Positions 1 through 13,700 of a stretch of DNA of 64,000 nucleotides are shown one piece after another. The stretch comes from Phytophthora hibernalis (lineage: Eukaryota > Oomycota > Peronosporomycetes > Peronosporales > Peronosporaceae): assembly GCA_012656075.1 (NCBI GenBank), contig JAAKBF010000098.1, positions 62,001 to 126,000 on the forward strand. Direction: 5' to 3'. How positions within the stretch are numbered: the stretch's first letter is position 1; every line of letters starts with the position of its first letter. Below the pieces are notes generated by a model. The model saw nothing but the letters and a program-made list of their open reading frames with translations. It did no database searches and was not told the DNA's origin. The translations under genes were made by a program, and so were the position numbers.

Positions 1-841
1 AAACCCGGTCTCTTTTGATAACAATGAAGGTGCCGTGCTCGACAAGAGGCAGTCACTTCAATACTGTACCTCGGATTCAGTAAGACACACCGATTCAATG
101 CGACAGTGGTAAAAACTGACTCACATTTTTGAATGACTTGGAAATTGTAAGTATTTTCTTTATACGATCGTAAAAACTAAAATTGTCCTTGAATTTTAAA
201 AACTTTTATTTAATAAAAAATATAAAGTAGCAAGCGAATTTTTTACCATTGTCTCATTGACCGAACTTAACGGTATATATATAAATCCCTTAGAGCCTAT
301 AACTTAGAGGTCCCCTGCGGTCCTATAATTCGTGTTTAAAAACTGCTGCCGGTTCACGTCGCCGTCGGGAAACTATGTGGAGGACACCACCGAGACCGTG
401 TTCTCGTGGCACGGCGAAGCTGATGATGCTTCGCCAACATTGATCGCGGGATGTCAACAACTCTACATGTGTGGGCTAGGGAAAAGAGCCGAGAGGGGAT
501 GTGATACAGCGGGGGTGCATCACACGCGTGGTGTGTGGCACGTCAAGGACTTAATTCGTACTTCAGTCGTACTTAAGTGGTACGTCAGTTGTATTAAAGC
601 AGTACGTGGTCCCCATTAGGACAGATCAGATTAGACAGGGATTCAGTATGCAGATAGTTAGCAGTAGTTAGAACTACAACAGTGTTCTTAATATAAATCC
701 GTTTAACTCTAACCCGGAAGTTCGCAAGTCAATTGGTACTCGGTACCATATTGGACAGGAAGGCCAGGCCTTTGCAAGCTTACAGCAGGAACGCTAGGCG
801 TCTGTTGTGGTTAGCGCGTTAACGCTTCCTCTAAAGCTAAG
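1..841. other. No gene; AT-rich flank and possible LTR/leader of the first gypsy element
   Basis: Positions 1-320 are AT-rich with no coding signal. From about 440 to 840 the sequence is more balanced and lies directly upstream of a gypsy gag reading frame. It contains a TG-starting stretch with short direct and inverted words near 500-540 and several repeated GTAC/ACTT words near 555-610. This is where an LTR and untranslated leader would be expected, but no second LTR copy is visible, so the LTR assignment is only positional. Confidence 0.3.
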
Positions 842-3560
842 GTGCGTGTGACCCCCGTCACACCTGGTAGCACTTGTAGTCACTCCGCGACCGGCGCGGA
901 CTACTACTATCAAGATCTCTCTGAGAATGGACGACTCAGGGAGCAGGCTGCCGTCCCGGAAGGACTTTCCTCACCTCTCAGATGCCCGCTGAAGAAGATG
1001 GTTGGTCTCCTGGGCGAGGCAGCATTCGCTGAATTCCCCAACCTGCCTGCGGAGCAGCAGAGGGCGCGCGTGGATCGCTTCGACAAATACGAGTCGTCGC
1101 TGGTTGCCCACGTGAGCGCTGCAGCGCAGGAAGCTGCTCGCGAGACAATGCGAGCTGAGGCACAGAGTGTGGCGCAGGTGACCCCTCCGGGTCCTGCTCC
1201 GTATGCTGCGCGACAAGGAATAACGAAGCCCGTCAAAATGTCGGTGCCGACATTTGACGGCAAAGAAGCAGACAGGCTGGCCTTCTGGATTCGAGAGATC
1301 GAGATAGCGCTGAGCGCAGGACAGATCTACGAATCCAGGGCCTATGTCGCCTTCGCGCTTTCCAATCTGGGAGGGCGCGAGCGCGCATGGGCGATGGCAC
1401 GAGAGACGTCGTCTCCGGGGTATTTCACCTCGTGGGCGTTCATGGAACAAGAGCTGCGCTCAATTTTCCTCTAAACAAGGAAAGCGTACGCTTCAAGACT
1501 ACGTCATGGAGTTGTAGAACCTCGAGGCCGCTATGGCGGGCGCTCCACTCTCTGAGGACGTCAAGGTGACGGTCTTCATGGACGGCGTTCGGCCGGGTCC
1601 GGTCGGACGGAGCTCTTCCGCAGACAGCCGACGTCTTTCAACGATGCGGTGCATGTCGCCATGCTGGAAGATCATTGCGTGCGCTCGGCGCAGGGGTATG
1701 CCGGCCGCTCGGACACGGCAACGACGGTCCCACTCCCATGGAGATCTCGTCGGCTGAGTCGGCCCGACCTCAGCGTAACCAACGCGCGAGTGGTCGTTGC
1801 TTTGGATGCAACCAGCTTGGCCACTTCCGTCGGAACTGTCGTGGAAGGTAGGCAAGGCCAAGGCAGCTCTGCCGTCCCTTAACGTGATCGAATCTGCGGG
1901 GTCGGAAAACGACAACTCCCAGTAGGTGCGGGACGCCCTGCTGGGAGACTTCGCTCCTCCTCGAGGTCGGTGGCTCTGCCACCTCCGCCTCCTGGAGAGC
2001 AAGTCCCTGGGACGACACTGTTGTGTCTCTCCGTGACCGCCGCGCGGTCTAACCTCGTGGTTGTCACGGCCAGCGTAAAGGGTACGACGAACCGCTGACG
2101 ATCCTGATTGATTCGGGAGCGTCCTACGACTTCGCAACGAATTCCAATGTGGCCAAGAACAGCGCATTGTGTGCTAGTGCTTTGGAAGCATCTAAGAATA
2201 ATTCCAATGTATTTGTTCGCCTGGCGACTGGGTCCATCGTGTCTACGCGAAAGGTTCTTCTATCCTTGAACGTCAAGTTTGACGACTTCAACTCGGTCAA
2301 ACCGTTCATTGTCCTTGACATGGATGATCGGTACGATCTTATCCTCGGCATGCCTTGGTTGACAAAGCACGAGCCGTGGATCGACTGGAGAAGTCGCACC
2401 ATCGGTGCTAGTCACAAGCCCCTCGCGGACAGAGCCCAGGCGGGTCATGTCCCCTCCTCTTCCCGGGACGGGTTTGTGCACGAGCATCGCATGCCACGCG
2501 GCGAACGGCACTTCGCAGGTACTACTGAAATACTCGATCTGCCTACGGCGTTGCCGTCCGCGTGCCTTGCATCTTCGAGAGCTCAAGAGCCTTGGGAGAA
2601 TGTACGGAGGTTCCGTGTGTGTCTCACGATGAGGCTCATGGATCTCTCAAGATCGAGAGCGTCGCTCAGGCCCGTGGAGCCGGCGATGGACAAGTCGCTG
2701 GAGCCGGTGCTTGCGCAACGAAGAGTGGTCGAGCAGGGTCTCCCACTACGCAAGGCATCGATGCTGGGTCAGCTCGCGCAGGACAAGTCGCTGGAGCCGG
2801 AGCTCGCGCCTCACAGAGTGGCCAAGCAGGGACTCCCACGTTGGAAGATGTTCAGGCTGCGTCAGCCGCTGCAAGTTCATACCGCGAGGCGGTCTCTTCG
2901 GGTGAGGCGACCACACCAGTGGTGTTTGATGTTCTCACAGGAGAACGCAAGGAAGGCGTGAATCTGGCTCCTGTCTACCGTAGCGGAGCTACTCGAGTTG
3001 GAAGAGTTCTCATATGTGGAATTTTTGGATTCGCTGAAGGCGGACGAGTTCGAGGAGATGCTCCTCATCCACCCTGAACACGACTCGGTCGAGCTCGATA
3101 CCTCTTCGGTCAAGGACCCGGAGGTGCTTGAAGATGAGTGATCCTCGTTGAGGCAGAAAAGGTATGGCGCGGCCATCCTGATTGACCCGTCGGACCCGTA
3201 CTACCCTCTCCTGATGGAGTTATCGGATGTCGTCAGCGATGAAAACCATAATAAAAGCATGTGCAGTAACAATCCTGAGATTTTAGGACAAATTCATTTT
3301 TGGATTAAGTTTAAAAAATTTAGGAAAATAGTTTAATTGGTATTTTTGCCTTTTAAGAAACGGAAGTAAAATATTATGAAGCAAAACCCACCGTTGGTGT
3401 TGCCTCCGGATAGGGGTTTCGACACGAAATCGATCTGGTGCCGGGCACCAAGTACTGCACGACTCGCCAGTGGCCATTACCGAAGGAGCAAGTCGACGTA
3501 ATCGACGTCTTCTTCGCAGCCAAGTATGCCGCGGGCATGGTACGCCCCATCGAGGGCTGC
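842..3560 (+). pseudogene. Ty3/gypsy retroelement remnant: gag, zinc knuckle, protease, start of RT
   Basis: A decayed gag-pol. The first intact stretch (842-1474) carries a gypsy capsid-type segment beginning around PTFDGKEADRLAFWIREIE and ending at a stop inside the capsid. The reading continues in other frames through a CCHC zinc knuckle (C-x2-C-x4-H-x4-C at 1798-1839). A retropepsin follows, with DSGA at 2110-2121 and the flap-side motif DLILGMPWL near 2334-2360. Downstream, 3438-3555 encodes the N-terminal part of a reverse transcriptase (PGTKYCTTRQWPLP, then AGMVR). The homology stops abruptly near 3560; no RT catalytic core, RNase H or integrase follows. At least three frame changes plus stops make it non-functional. 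Family level (oomycete Ty3/gypsy) is well supported; the exact clade is not. Confidence 0.75.
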
Positions 3561-4084
3561 TTGAAACTTGGCATATGGGAGCTCTGTCATCTCAGACGTG
3601 ATGCGACTAAAGACGTTCTGGACATTCATGTACTTGTCGTGTTCCGTCAAATGCTTGTTGCACTTCATTTCATCACTTCCCGTACTGATACGGATCGGAA
3701 CATCGCCTTCGACCCGGTTTTCGTCCAACGATCCAACACGCAACCAACTGGCCATAGCAAAACATGGACACACATGAGGAAACGTGGTATGACATGGTTC
3801 ATACATGGCAAAAATTGATCAAACATGGTCAGTATTCTGATTACATAATGGGCAGCTAGAGTTAGACATGGACAAACATATGTTACCGTTCGGGTATCGA
3901 GGCGTACGGGATCGTTAGCATACCTGCGACGTGCTTGCGATAAATGATGGCGTGGCGGCACGGCAGTTGCATCGTTTTAGAGAACTCGCATAGATGAACT
4001 TGTCACACGATGAGAGTGGCCGTCTCGGCGCATCAAGACAACCATCTCGTCATCATCCACTTGCGTAGCTTCTAATTGGGACGG
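3561..4084. other. Junction region between two retroelement remnants
   Basis: The gypsy RT similarity on the plus strand ends near 3555. A minus-strand open frame (3806-3477) spans the junction and reads smoothly, but I do not recognise it. The rest to 4084 has only short frames. It may be a fragment of another transposon into which, or next to which, element 1 was truncated. Confidence 0.3.
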
Positions 4085-7000
4085 TGTCGTCAGTGAACTT
4101 GTACTCCGGCAGGAAAATATCTGCAACCCACTTGCTCGTCATTCCAAGCAGCTGATTGCGTCATAGAAGGTGATGTTGCGCGACGTTCGTGGCTTTATCA
4201 CTCGAAATGCTGTTTTGAGTTCCTCAAACGCCTTGTGGTGTTCTTGGGTCCAGTCCAACGATGTCTTCTTTCGCGACTTCACTAATTCAAATAACGGCGC
4301 ACTGATTTCAGAGTAGGATCGACAAAACCCCTGAACATACACGGTTGTCCCTAGGAATGACTGCACTTCTCGCACTGTTTTCGGTTCCGGACACTCCTTA
4401 ATCACTCGAACTTTATCAGAATCAATTCGAACACCCTCACGACCCACAAAATCACCTAAGCACGGGATTTCCGCAGCACAAAGTGTTGATTTGGACAGTT
4501 TCAAGTACAATATCTTGTCTCGACATCTTTTAAGTACCTTTCGTACTACTGTCAAATGCGACTCGACATCATGCTGCTTCGTAAACACGTATATATTGTC
4601 GAAATAAGTGGCAACTGTGTCACGAAGGTCCGAAAAATGCCTTGTACGATACGGTTGAACGTTGCCGGGGCATTGCTCAACCCCATTGGAATCGCAATGT
4701 ACTCGTACAGCCCGTCCGGGGTTTGAAATGCGGTATAAGGTATGTCTTTTTCCCTCATTCGCAGCTGATAGTACCCCGATAAGAGGTCAAAACAGCTCAA
4801 CCAAAAGGCCCCACTCATTTTGTCAAAAATGGCGTCCTTCCGCGGCATGGGTGAAGACTGCCTAATGGTTCGATCGTTCATAGCGCGATAATCACGCACA
4901 ATTCTCCACCCTATAGCCTTATTAATGCAAAATGTCGGTGCGGCGTGCTTGGCCGAATAAGACCAGCCTTCAGAATCGTTTTGATCCATTCGCGCAGTGC
5001 TGATTCTTGATTTGGACTTTGTCTCCATTGTTGTCTATACACTGCTCCAGTCCCTTCTTTCACCTCCATCTCATGTTCACCGTGTACGGGGCCCGCGGGT
5101 AATTCACTACGAAAACCATAGAAAACTCTTGCAGTAGTGAAAATCTTGGATTGTCAGCAAAACTCGCCAGGTCTGTAACCAGTTGACGTTGTTGCTTCTC
5201 TGTGGCCACCGCGGCTGCTGCTGCAGTCCAGGAGTGTCCTTGCTCCAATAATATTTCTACGTACAATGCGTTAACAGTCTATGGGGTATGACTGCAACGA
5301 ATTCCACATCCGTTTGTCGGATTAACTTGCGAGCTGCTTTGAGCGAGACGTGCTTAGTGAACCCCATCGAGCACAATAGTGTACATTTCGTTCAGGCGGC
5401 GGCTTCAGTGGGGAGACTGGATGGTCCACCTCATCTAGTCCGTAACTAGTTTCTTCTTTCGCCTCTCTTGCTTGATGTAAACGCTCCAGTTCCTGCTGAT
5501 ACTGCGTTTTGCTGAATATTTGGTCTGTTTCCCAGTCAATTATCGGCACCATGGCAGCACGCCCAGCATGACATCACATTGATTCGGAATGAAACAAATG
5601 TTGAAGTCAAATACGAACGGCTCCATGTTATCTACCACGATAGACAAAGGAATCACTCTGTTTGGGACTTGCTCTGTTTTCCCGTTTGCATAAGTCACTG
5701 CAAAGTGTCCTAAATCAATCACTGCATTTTCCCAATGTTGTTTTCGCACAAACGCTTCCGAAACCCCACAAAAGTCGGCTCCTTCATCGAAAAATGTGCG
5801 ACATCGATGCTGAGAACCCTCCATTTGGCACAAAGTGTCTTTGATCAAATATTTCGCAGGCTTCGCGTACTTTCCGTTTCTATGGAAGTACACGCGATTC
5901 ACAGCCTTGCCCGGATCAAAGACTCTCGACTGCGAGTTCGTTTTGGCTACATCAGGTCCCGGGACGCCATCCCCGCGACCAGTTAGTTTAAATCTGACTT
6001 GATCATGGCCGTGTCCGCTTGCAATGACGCCATCATCTCGAGCAAGCGGTCGGCACTAGAAGGTGGAGCCTCTTCCGTCGTTGAAGCAGCATTGTTTTTC
6101 TTGTTTTTCAACCATTTTGGCTGCTGTTCGGGGTGGAGCTTCCAGCATTTTTCACGCGTATGGCCATGCTCGGTGCAAAATGTGGGGGTGCACCGAGGCA
6201 AGTCGGGTTTCTTTTCAGAGTTTTCTGCAGGGGTTTACGACCTGCCCCCATACTTTCACCTCCGTTCCCTGAATAGTTGACCTTTGTTGCCACTGGACTC
6301 CACCGCTTTATCACGATGATTCATCGATCGGGCAGCGTCCACTAGCCCTTCCAACGTCATGTGTTGCTTGGTTTGCAAAAGTTTCGCAATTCTTGAGAGC
6401 GCAAACCTTTTTTGAACAAAATCATCTTAAACTTCACTGATACTTCTTCTGTGCGAGAAAGACGGACAAATTCTTCGATGTACATGTCCAAAGAGCGCGT
6501 TCCCTGCGTGCAGTCAAACAAACGAGCAACCTGGTCCCCCTCACGGGATTTGGTAAGAAATCGCTGTCGAATCTACTTTGCGATACAGCTCCAACGCCAC
6601 TCGCCAGTGTACTCCTGCAATAGCCACGCTTTGGCTTTACCTTTCGTATGATTCATCATTAGCTGCCCCACACGAAAATCAACTTGCTGCTGCTTGAAAA
6701 TAGTCCAAAGCTCTATACCACAGCATCATGTTGCGCACGTAGACATCTATCTCTTCGTTGTCTTCACCGCCGAACAGTGGTGTTTCTTTTTGTTTGAAAT
6801 TTTTGAAATTCGACGCTCCAATTCATCACTCGAGTAAACTGGTGTGTCTGCAGGCATCGAGCCGAGTACATCCCACTCAGGATAGAGCTTAGCGTTCTCC
6901 GAAGTCGCTGAAGCAGTCCTCCCGATGTAGTTGGCATGTTTTCGACGGTGGTCCGCAGCTGTGCGAGTTCAGCTTGTTGCGCTTGAAATTCTGAACGCAT

Positions 7001-7391
7001 TTGGTCCATTTCACCGCGCATAGTTGTAAATTTCTGCGAGTGGTCCCTGGTAGCATAGCTCTGGTTCGAAAATTGCTGCATCTGCTTAATCACTTGTTCC
7101 AAAAGTTGCTGCGACCTCGAAGCTTGCGTGGCACTTTCGTGCTGCCGGGCCTCTACTCGGTTAGCGAAATTTGCTACTGATTCTGTCAGCAACGTCTGAT
7201 CTCTTTGTAAGGTGTGAAGGACATTCTCCCACCGGGGTAAGTTTCGCTAATTTGGTCGACCTCGTTACCGGTAAGCCTCGACGACTGCGTATCATCTTCA
7301 TCCGCATTAAAGTCGTCGATATCGACTCCAGGTATGTTGTCCATTGTCGCCACGACACGAAAGCTCTACTATGTTGTAAATATGGTGGCAC
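4085..7391 (-). pseudogene. Ty3/gypsy retroelement remnant, second copy, minus strand
   Basis: Read from right to left this is gag to pol. At 7192-6764 lies a glutamine-rich coiled-coil gag N-terminus. At 6201-5983 is a Cys/His cluster (CTEHGHTREKC) typical of a zinc knuckle. At 5902-5540 is a retropepsin-like domain in which the active-site motif reads DEGA rather than the usual D-S/T-G-A. At 5028-4552 is the reverse transcriptase (FDLLSGYYQL, then YEYIAIPMGLSNAPATF); the catalytic YxDD block near 4600 appears as YFDN. At 4588-4139 are the RT thumb and RNase H connection (VREVQSFLG and SLDWTQEHHKAFEELK). Multiple stops and frameshifts separate the blocks, and no integrase is seen. The element lies head to head with the first remnant across about 4.0 kb. 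Confidence 0.8.
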
Positions 7392-7789
7392 CTACTCCAG
7401 AACAGAACGATCCTTCGTAGATTTGCGTATTCACGGTCACGTAATGGCGAGGAAGCGTAGAGTTGGTGACCAGCTGACTTCTTAAAACACTGGCCGACGA
7501 CAGAGGACTCTGAGCGAGCCTTGTGAAGCTCGGGGAGAAAAAGCGAAGCGAATGTATTGGAAAGATATGAGCTACACCTTGTGTCTTTTCGCGTGCCAAA
7601 ACGGACGACGCTCCGCGCTCTAATATCTAGAAGAATTCGGTAAGTCCGAAACAGTTACTCGGAAGTGAACTCGCAATTAAGTAGCGACCGTATTTTACTT
7701 CGAAGTATAAAATACTACTTCTATATGTCTGTGTTCGATGGCCACCCTTTTTATGCCTCGCATCAAGCCTACGTCCTGCGAACACCCTA
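7392..7789. other. Spacer between retroelement and A2M-like gene; palindrome at 7689-7714
   Basis: No gene is seen. A near-perfect palindrome, arms GTATTTTACTTC and GAAGTATAAAATAC, sits about 80 bp beyond the stop codon of the minus-strand gene to the right. It could be part of that gene's 3' processing region or a small hairpin element; nothing distinguishes the two. Confidence 0.35.
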
Positions 7790-10700
7790 TTAATAGTACA
7801 GAAGCAGATCGCGCTCCGGCTGACTGCTGAAATCGCCAACGGTAGCTGCAAGCACGGGTGGGTCAGTCTGTTCCACGCTCGCACCAAATTTTTCGTGGGA
7901 TATCAGGATGGAAAACCTCTCAACATTGGAAATGAGGTCTCCGTTGATACCCACATAGTCGAATTTGCCGAGCAAGTCGGTATAGCCATCCTTGAAAAAC
8001 TCGATTTTGGTGTGGTGGGCGCGGTCTCCCGATGTTACCTTGGCGTACACTTTCACGTAGCATGAACGAACTGGCAATCCGTCGTGCAAAACTTGGAGTA
8101 TGCCACACTGCGTCATGATCCCGACATTTAGACTCGAATTGAGATATGGCTGAATCATGTCGATAGGCGGGGCCACACTCGTGACAGTGCGCGACGACGA
8201 GATTTCTCGGATCCTAATCATCATTTGCGTAGCGCGAAGCTCTTTAGGTATTGGCACCGTGGCCTTTGACAGGTCTGCATCGTTTGGGAAGGTGCCAAGA
8301 TCGACAGACAATTGTTGTCGAGGCTCGACCAAGAGAAGGCTTGATGCAGACGCTGCGGAGTCAGAAAACGTGTTGAAAGGCTCGGTCGAAAACATAAGCT
8401 CCACATCAATCGGATAGAACGCAAGCTCACACGCTCCTAGAGACCGTGACATCAGGGTAACCAGGCCGTTGTCCACGCTTGCTTCTAACTTAACTTGGTT
8501 TCCATGAGTTGCTTCTTGATTGAAGTGGCTCTCTCGGGCAGTCTCCATTGGAGTATCTACAACTTCCATAGCTCCAAGGCGATCTAAACTTCGGTCCCCG
8601 AACGCATCAAATTCTTCCAGAAATTCCTCCATTTTCTGAAACCGGCGTTGCCAGCGAGGCTGAGGGTGCGCGGCATAACGCGAAATAATTCGACGAGCGA
8701 CCCCAAATGCCCGCCGGCCTTTCTCTTGCTGCGGAAAAAGTCGAGGAAGGCAGAAAGGTATGCGTACTGAACCGTATCCTCAAGTTCCAACTTCCTTGGC
8801 GTGCCAAGATTTTCCAACCGAGAAAAAGTCTTGATTGCATCCTGAATTCGGTCAAACAAAATCATGTAATACGCCGTCACCAGCAAGTTCTGCTCATTCA
8901 TCCGCATGTGCGTTCCCAGACGTTGGCAAAGTTCCCCATAGTATCGTCGCGCTTCCACGTTCAGTATACGCTTGCCTGTTGTTTTGCCAGTCTCGCCAGA
9001 CCCCCACAAAATGTGTGCATCCACTCTTCCCGTCACGGGATGCATGCGCCTTGTAAGGAAAGGTCCGAATTCGCAATGATCGAACTGTTCAAACATCGAT
9101 CCAAACCGCTCGTTACAATACAACCGTGCCTCGTCCACATAGGAGGAGCAAAAGCCACTCCCCACAAACTGGGACAAATCATTTGAACTTGCGAAGAACT
9201 CCTTCATTGTTTGTTGATCACGATGAAGAAGGCCGTATTTCCAAACTCCCGACACAAAAGCATCTTACTTCTCAGATAGTTCACCAACCGGCCAAAAAAA
9301 CTCATCACGGCACCGCCAGAACAACTTCTGGTAGTCAGTCTTCACACCAGGTTTTGCAGACTTAATGAACTGCAGGACCTCTTCTAGTGATCCCCGCGCA
9401 CTGACATCTACCCAAGACGCTAAATTCACATGGGTTGCACTGTGGACCACCTTGCAGGTCGTTGTGTCGTCTTGAAGTTTTGCCCAAGCAACCACAACGC
9501 CTCCAATTGACGCCCTCGCAGGATATTGCGGAAACAGCCCTCCTTCTGGGAAGTAAAATGAAAACACGAACTCACTTGTGTGATTCGGCGCCACGCTTCC
9601 GATCTCGTTTTTCGTGTAAAAGCCACTCGACCCCATCGGGAGAGCGCCTCGAGGTATTTGCAGAAGTAAATTGACATTGGTGAGGTGGTCCGAACCAATG
9701 TTGCTCAAAGTGACGACTGTTGAATAAACCTTGTTGACCAGTAGCTCAGTATTTGGGTCCCCATTTTCGTCTCGTATACGTTGCTTCAAAATCAGCATTG
9801 TGTTCGCTGTCGGTGAGCTCTCAGCAGGGCCAATGCTGCGATGATAAAGGACAGCATCACTAACAGGCGAAATTGATATATGGGTGCCTACAGAGGAGGC
9901 CATCTGTACTTTGCTGGGCGTTGCATCCTTATCGAGGTCCAGCACTGCTAACGCAAACAGCCCTTCAGTGCAAGAGGCCAGTGCCTCCGGAAAATACGAC
10001 GACACGAAGTGTTTGTGACCACCACCATCCCTCAGGCAGCGCAAGATGTGTTCTGCGTACTCCTTCCAAAACATGTTGCATCCTGTAAGAGTTGGGCGTT
10101 GGCCAGAGAAGTAGCGCCTTTCTTGTACCTTGCGAATCTTTCCAGGGGGATATATGGCGCCTCTTGTTTTGGTTTCCTTTTCTTTTGCTTTGTTCGTGAC
10201 AGTCACCATCATCATTGTCATTCTCGCTCTCGACACTCTCGCTATCCAGACTTCTCACCCCGAAATCATCATCAGATTGCATGTCTGTAGTATCAAAGGC
10301 ACGTTGACCGCCAGGCCCTCCAAAACCTGGCATACTGGACGAAAACCCGAAGGCTGATGCGCATGGCGCACTCATTCGTGATGTGGGGCTATAATAGGCT
10401 TCAGTAGGAGGAGCGTAGGAGCGTTGAAACATTTGTGCCATTTGTTCTCCTCTGGGGTACCCAGAGACAGCTGGAGGTGCAGCATCGAATAATGTGTCAG
10501 ATGAGGTTGGGACGCTAGATACCTCAACTTGACCTTGGGACAACACGGTGTTAAACACGTGCGCCAATATGCTCGGGCAGCCCGACGGATAGACAGACTC
10601 GATCTCGTTGATGACAGCACGGCAGATGCGAATTTTCTCCTCCGCATTCGTCATCCTTTCCGCCACTAGTAACTTCTCGATGCAACTAAGGTGCTGAAAT

Positions 10701-13700
10701 GCACCAGGGCCAAGATAAAAGCTCCGCAAACTAGCTTCATCATCCAGTAAGTAATAGTCCACCAAGGACTTACATATTTTCGTGGCGATCAACGGCTCAG
10801 CATACTGCTTAAAAAACTCTTGGTCTTTGCGGTAAAGGAAAAAGTTAAGATCGTCACATGCGTTCGAGAAGTAGAAATCCTTCTTCTCGAACGAACTCAG
10901 GTGCCACCACTCTTTCATTTTGCTAGCTAGCCCTTCGACGTTACCCTCAGAGGCCAGAGTTGGCCACAAGTTCATAGCGCTTTCTAGCGTCTCGTACAAC
11001 GCGTACTTGCTCGAGAATGAACGCGGTAGGGTCTTCACTTCGCCAAAAGGCACGCACTCATGGCTGTCAACTTGGTGAAAGTGGTCGGATAGCGGAAGAG
11101 CCTCCTCAACTGATAGACGGACGTCGCGCATCGGTATAACCACCTTATTTTCCACACCAGGCAGCGTCATTGGCACCTCCTGTGTACATATGTATCCACT
11201 TGCACAGTCAAATGCAACCGTGCAAACTTCAAATGACCCCACTCCACTAGAAAAGAAGGGAGGTCGCTTAACTCGATGCGGACAAGCCCATCTTCTTCTA
11301 CAATACACGAAGCCACGAGTTGCGATTGCTGCCCAAGAAACGAAATACTTGGTACAATCCCACCACCACGACCTGCTGCTGCTATGCTTATCTTCTTCTG
11401 CCGACGTCTCCAGGAACCTCCCCCGACTGGATATCATTAGTCACCACAGACTTGAGCCCAGTCACCTTATCACCAGCCTCGACATTTACCACCTCCATAT
11501 CTGTTTCACTTTGAACGTGAGGGGTTTGAAGTAGTGATGGTTTTGGTATCGATGAGGCCCCCAAGAAAGTCAGCGAGTTTTGATCAGCGGACACCAGCGC
11601 GCGACGTTGAAGTATGTAAGCATATTCATCGCTGATCTTGCGCATTTTCAAAAGTCGTTTTCGCGTGGGGCTGAAAAAAAGGACAGTCTTGGAAATTGGG
11701 TTCCTGAAAAAGGCTTCAAACCATCTCCAACAACCTCGCTTATTTTGTTGCTGCAAGTGTCCAAAAAGTGCTTAAAGAACACGAATACTTGCGTTGAGTT
11801 CCTGGAAGCATTCCGCAATTGAATCTCCAGTACTGTCTTTTGCTTATCTTCCTCCTTTAGCTCTTGCGAACAAATCACCAAAGGCAAAGTTCGGGTAGCG
11901 AGAAGAATTTGCGTCGGCTGCACGATCAAACCCAGCGACAGACAGGTTTGCATGTTTTTCTTTTCACACACGGTGACGGGATACTTTAGATTCAACGGCC
12001 GGAGGTATACCACGTATTTACCAGCTCGGCTTACTTTAACAGCAATGCCGACGGGGCAGTTCAGCTTGCTCTTAAATACCTTCACGTCCGAGAAATGCAG
12101 TGCATTTTGTAGCGCTGTATCAACGACTTCACAAATTGATACCAGATTATCCTTGACCCAAGCCTCCAAGTAACCCGAACAAGCGAAGGGCACAGGAATC
12201 TCCACAGTTTCATTCACCGAGCAATTGACAATTTGAGGACGAAATGAACGCAAGTTGGGCAGCTCCCAACTAAATGGATCAGTATGGCGATTACCAGCTT
12301 CAAATTCAACCCAAAGGCGCTCAACATCTCGAAGTTGGCCCAGCTTCATCTCACCTGCGGTATCTGATTGAAGTGTCACCTCGATATTCTCTTTGGAGTG
12401 CACGTGCTTAAAAGTGAACAACGCACGCACATTCGAAATCGGTTCTCCGTTATGACCAAGTACAAACACCTTGAAATCGCTGGAACTGTACGGGTTCCCC
12501 GATTCAAGCGACGTTCTAACCAAATGAGCAGTGTATGTGCTATCAAAGCTGTTCACTCGTTGAACGTCAAATCGTTTCATGTCACTCACTTTCGGCAGCT
12601 CACTTGATTTAACGGAGCATACCTCCTGGCTCACGTTGGGTGGAGAAACACAAGAACTAATCGTAACATTGAAGCCCGCGGCGTCCATCGGAATCTCAAA
12701 GCAAGGAGGGTGATTCACTATAGACTGCATAGACGGAAAAGATAGGACTTCCTTGTGAGAGCTTGAGCCAACATTGCTCGTGTTGACAAGATCGAACTCA
12801 ATCACCAATTTCACGTCAACAAGCAACTCAAGTGATTCGCCGGTCGCAATACCAGCAACAACTAGGCGTGGGTGAGTAACAAGCTGGGCAACGGAGCCAG
12901 GAACCAACTGCTCGGAGTCAATGTGGATGTCCAGGTCCACGTCAAAACCTTCCGGCAAATAGCTGAATGATCGATGAAAGTTACCAAATGATTCGTGACA
13001 AAAAGCGATGGCAAATTTGTCTCTTGAACCGACATCATTTGGGTGGCGAAATGGTATAGTAATGACCCCTTTCTCGCCCGCTGCATACTCGCGACCTAGT
13101 TGGGCCCTGCTGTTACCGGACTTCACATTGAGCACAAGAGCACGTGCATCACGAAGAAGACGTCCATGTTCATCCAGCACTGTGAACTCGTGCCCTCGGG
13201 TCGTGATTCGCTCCACGTGGCGGAGAAAACCTTTACGTAAGATCGCCCGGCATGTGACTCCCTTCTCAAAAACCTCTACCACAAAAACACCACGCTGAGG
13301 GTTTTTCTTAGCAAGAAACTCGATCGGGACTCGAACTTCTTGCCACGCTGTAAAATGGCTCAAATCGATAACCTGCTCTTCCGTCGGCAGCAATCCATCG
13401 AGACATATATCACCCTTGATCTCACGGCGCAAGCGTGAATAGTACTCCATGGTTTTGATCTCATAGAGATGGGCGGTCAGTGACTTTACATTGCGAGCTC
13501 GCACGTAAATTCGTAGCGGATCCTCGGGCAAAAAGAGGTTGGGTTTGACTCGCAGAAAATCACGTCCGACGAGCTCGTTTGGTTCGATAGCTCTTGACCC
13601 CCATCCAGAAGCTTTGCTGTCCAATGGGAAAATTCGCCCTTTCCTGCTTTGATCATGGTCAGCGCATACTGAGTTTCCACAAAGGCCTTATCCAAGTGAG

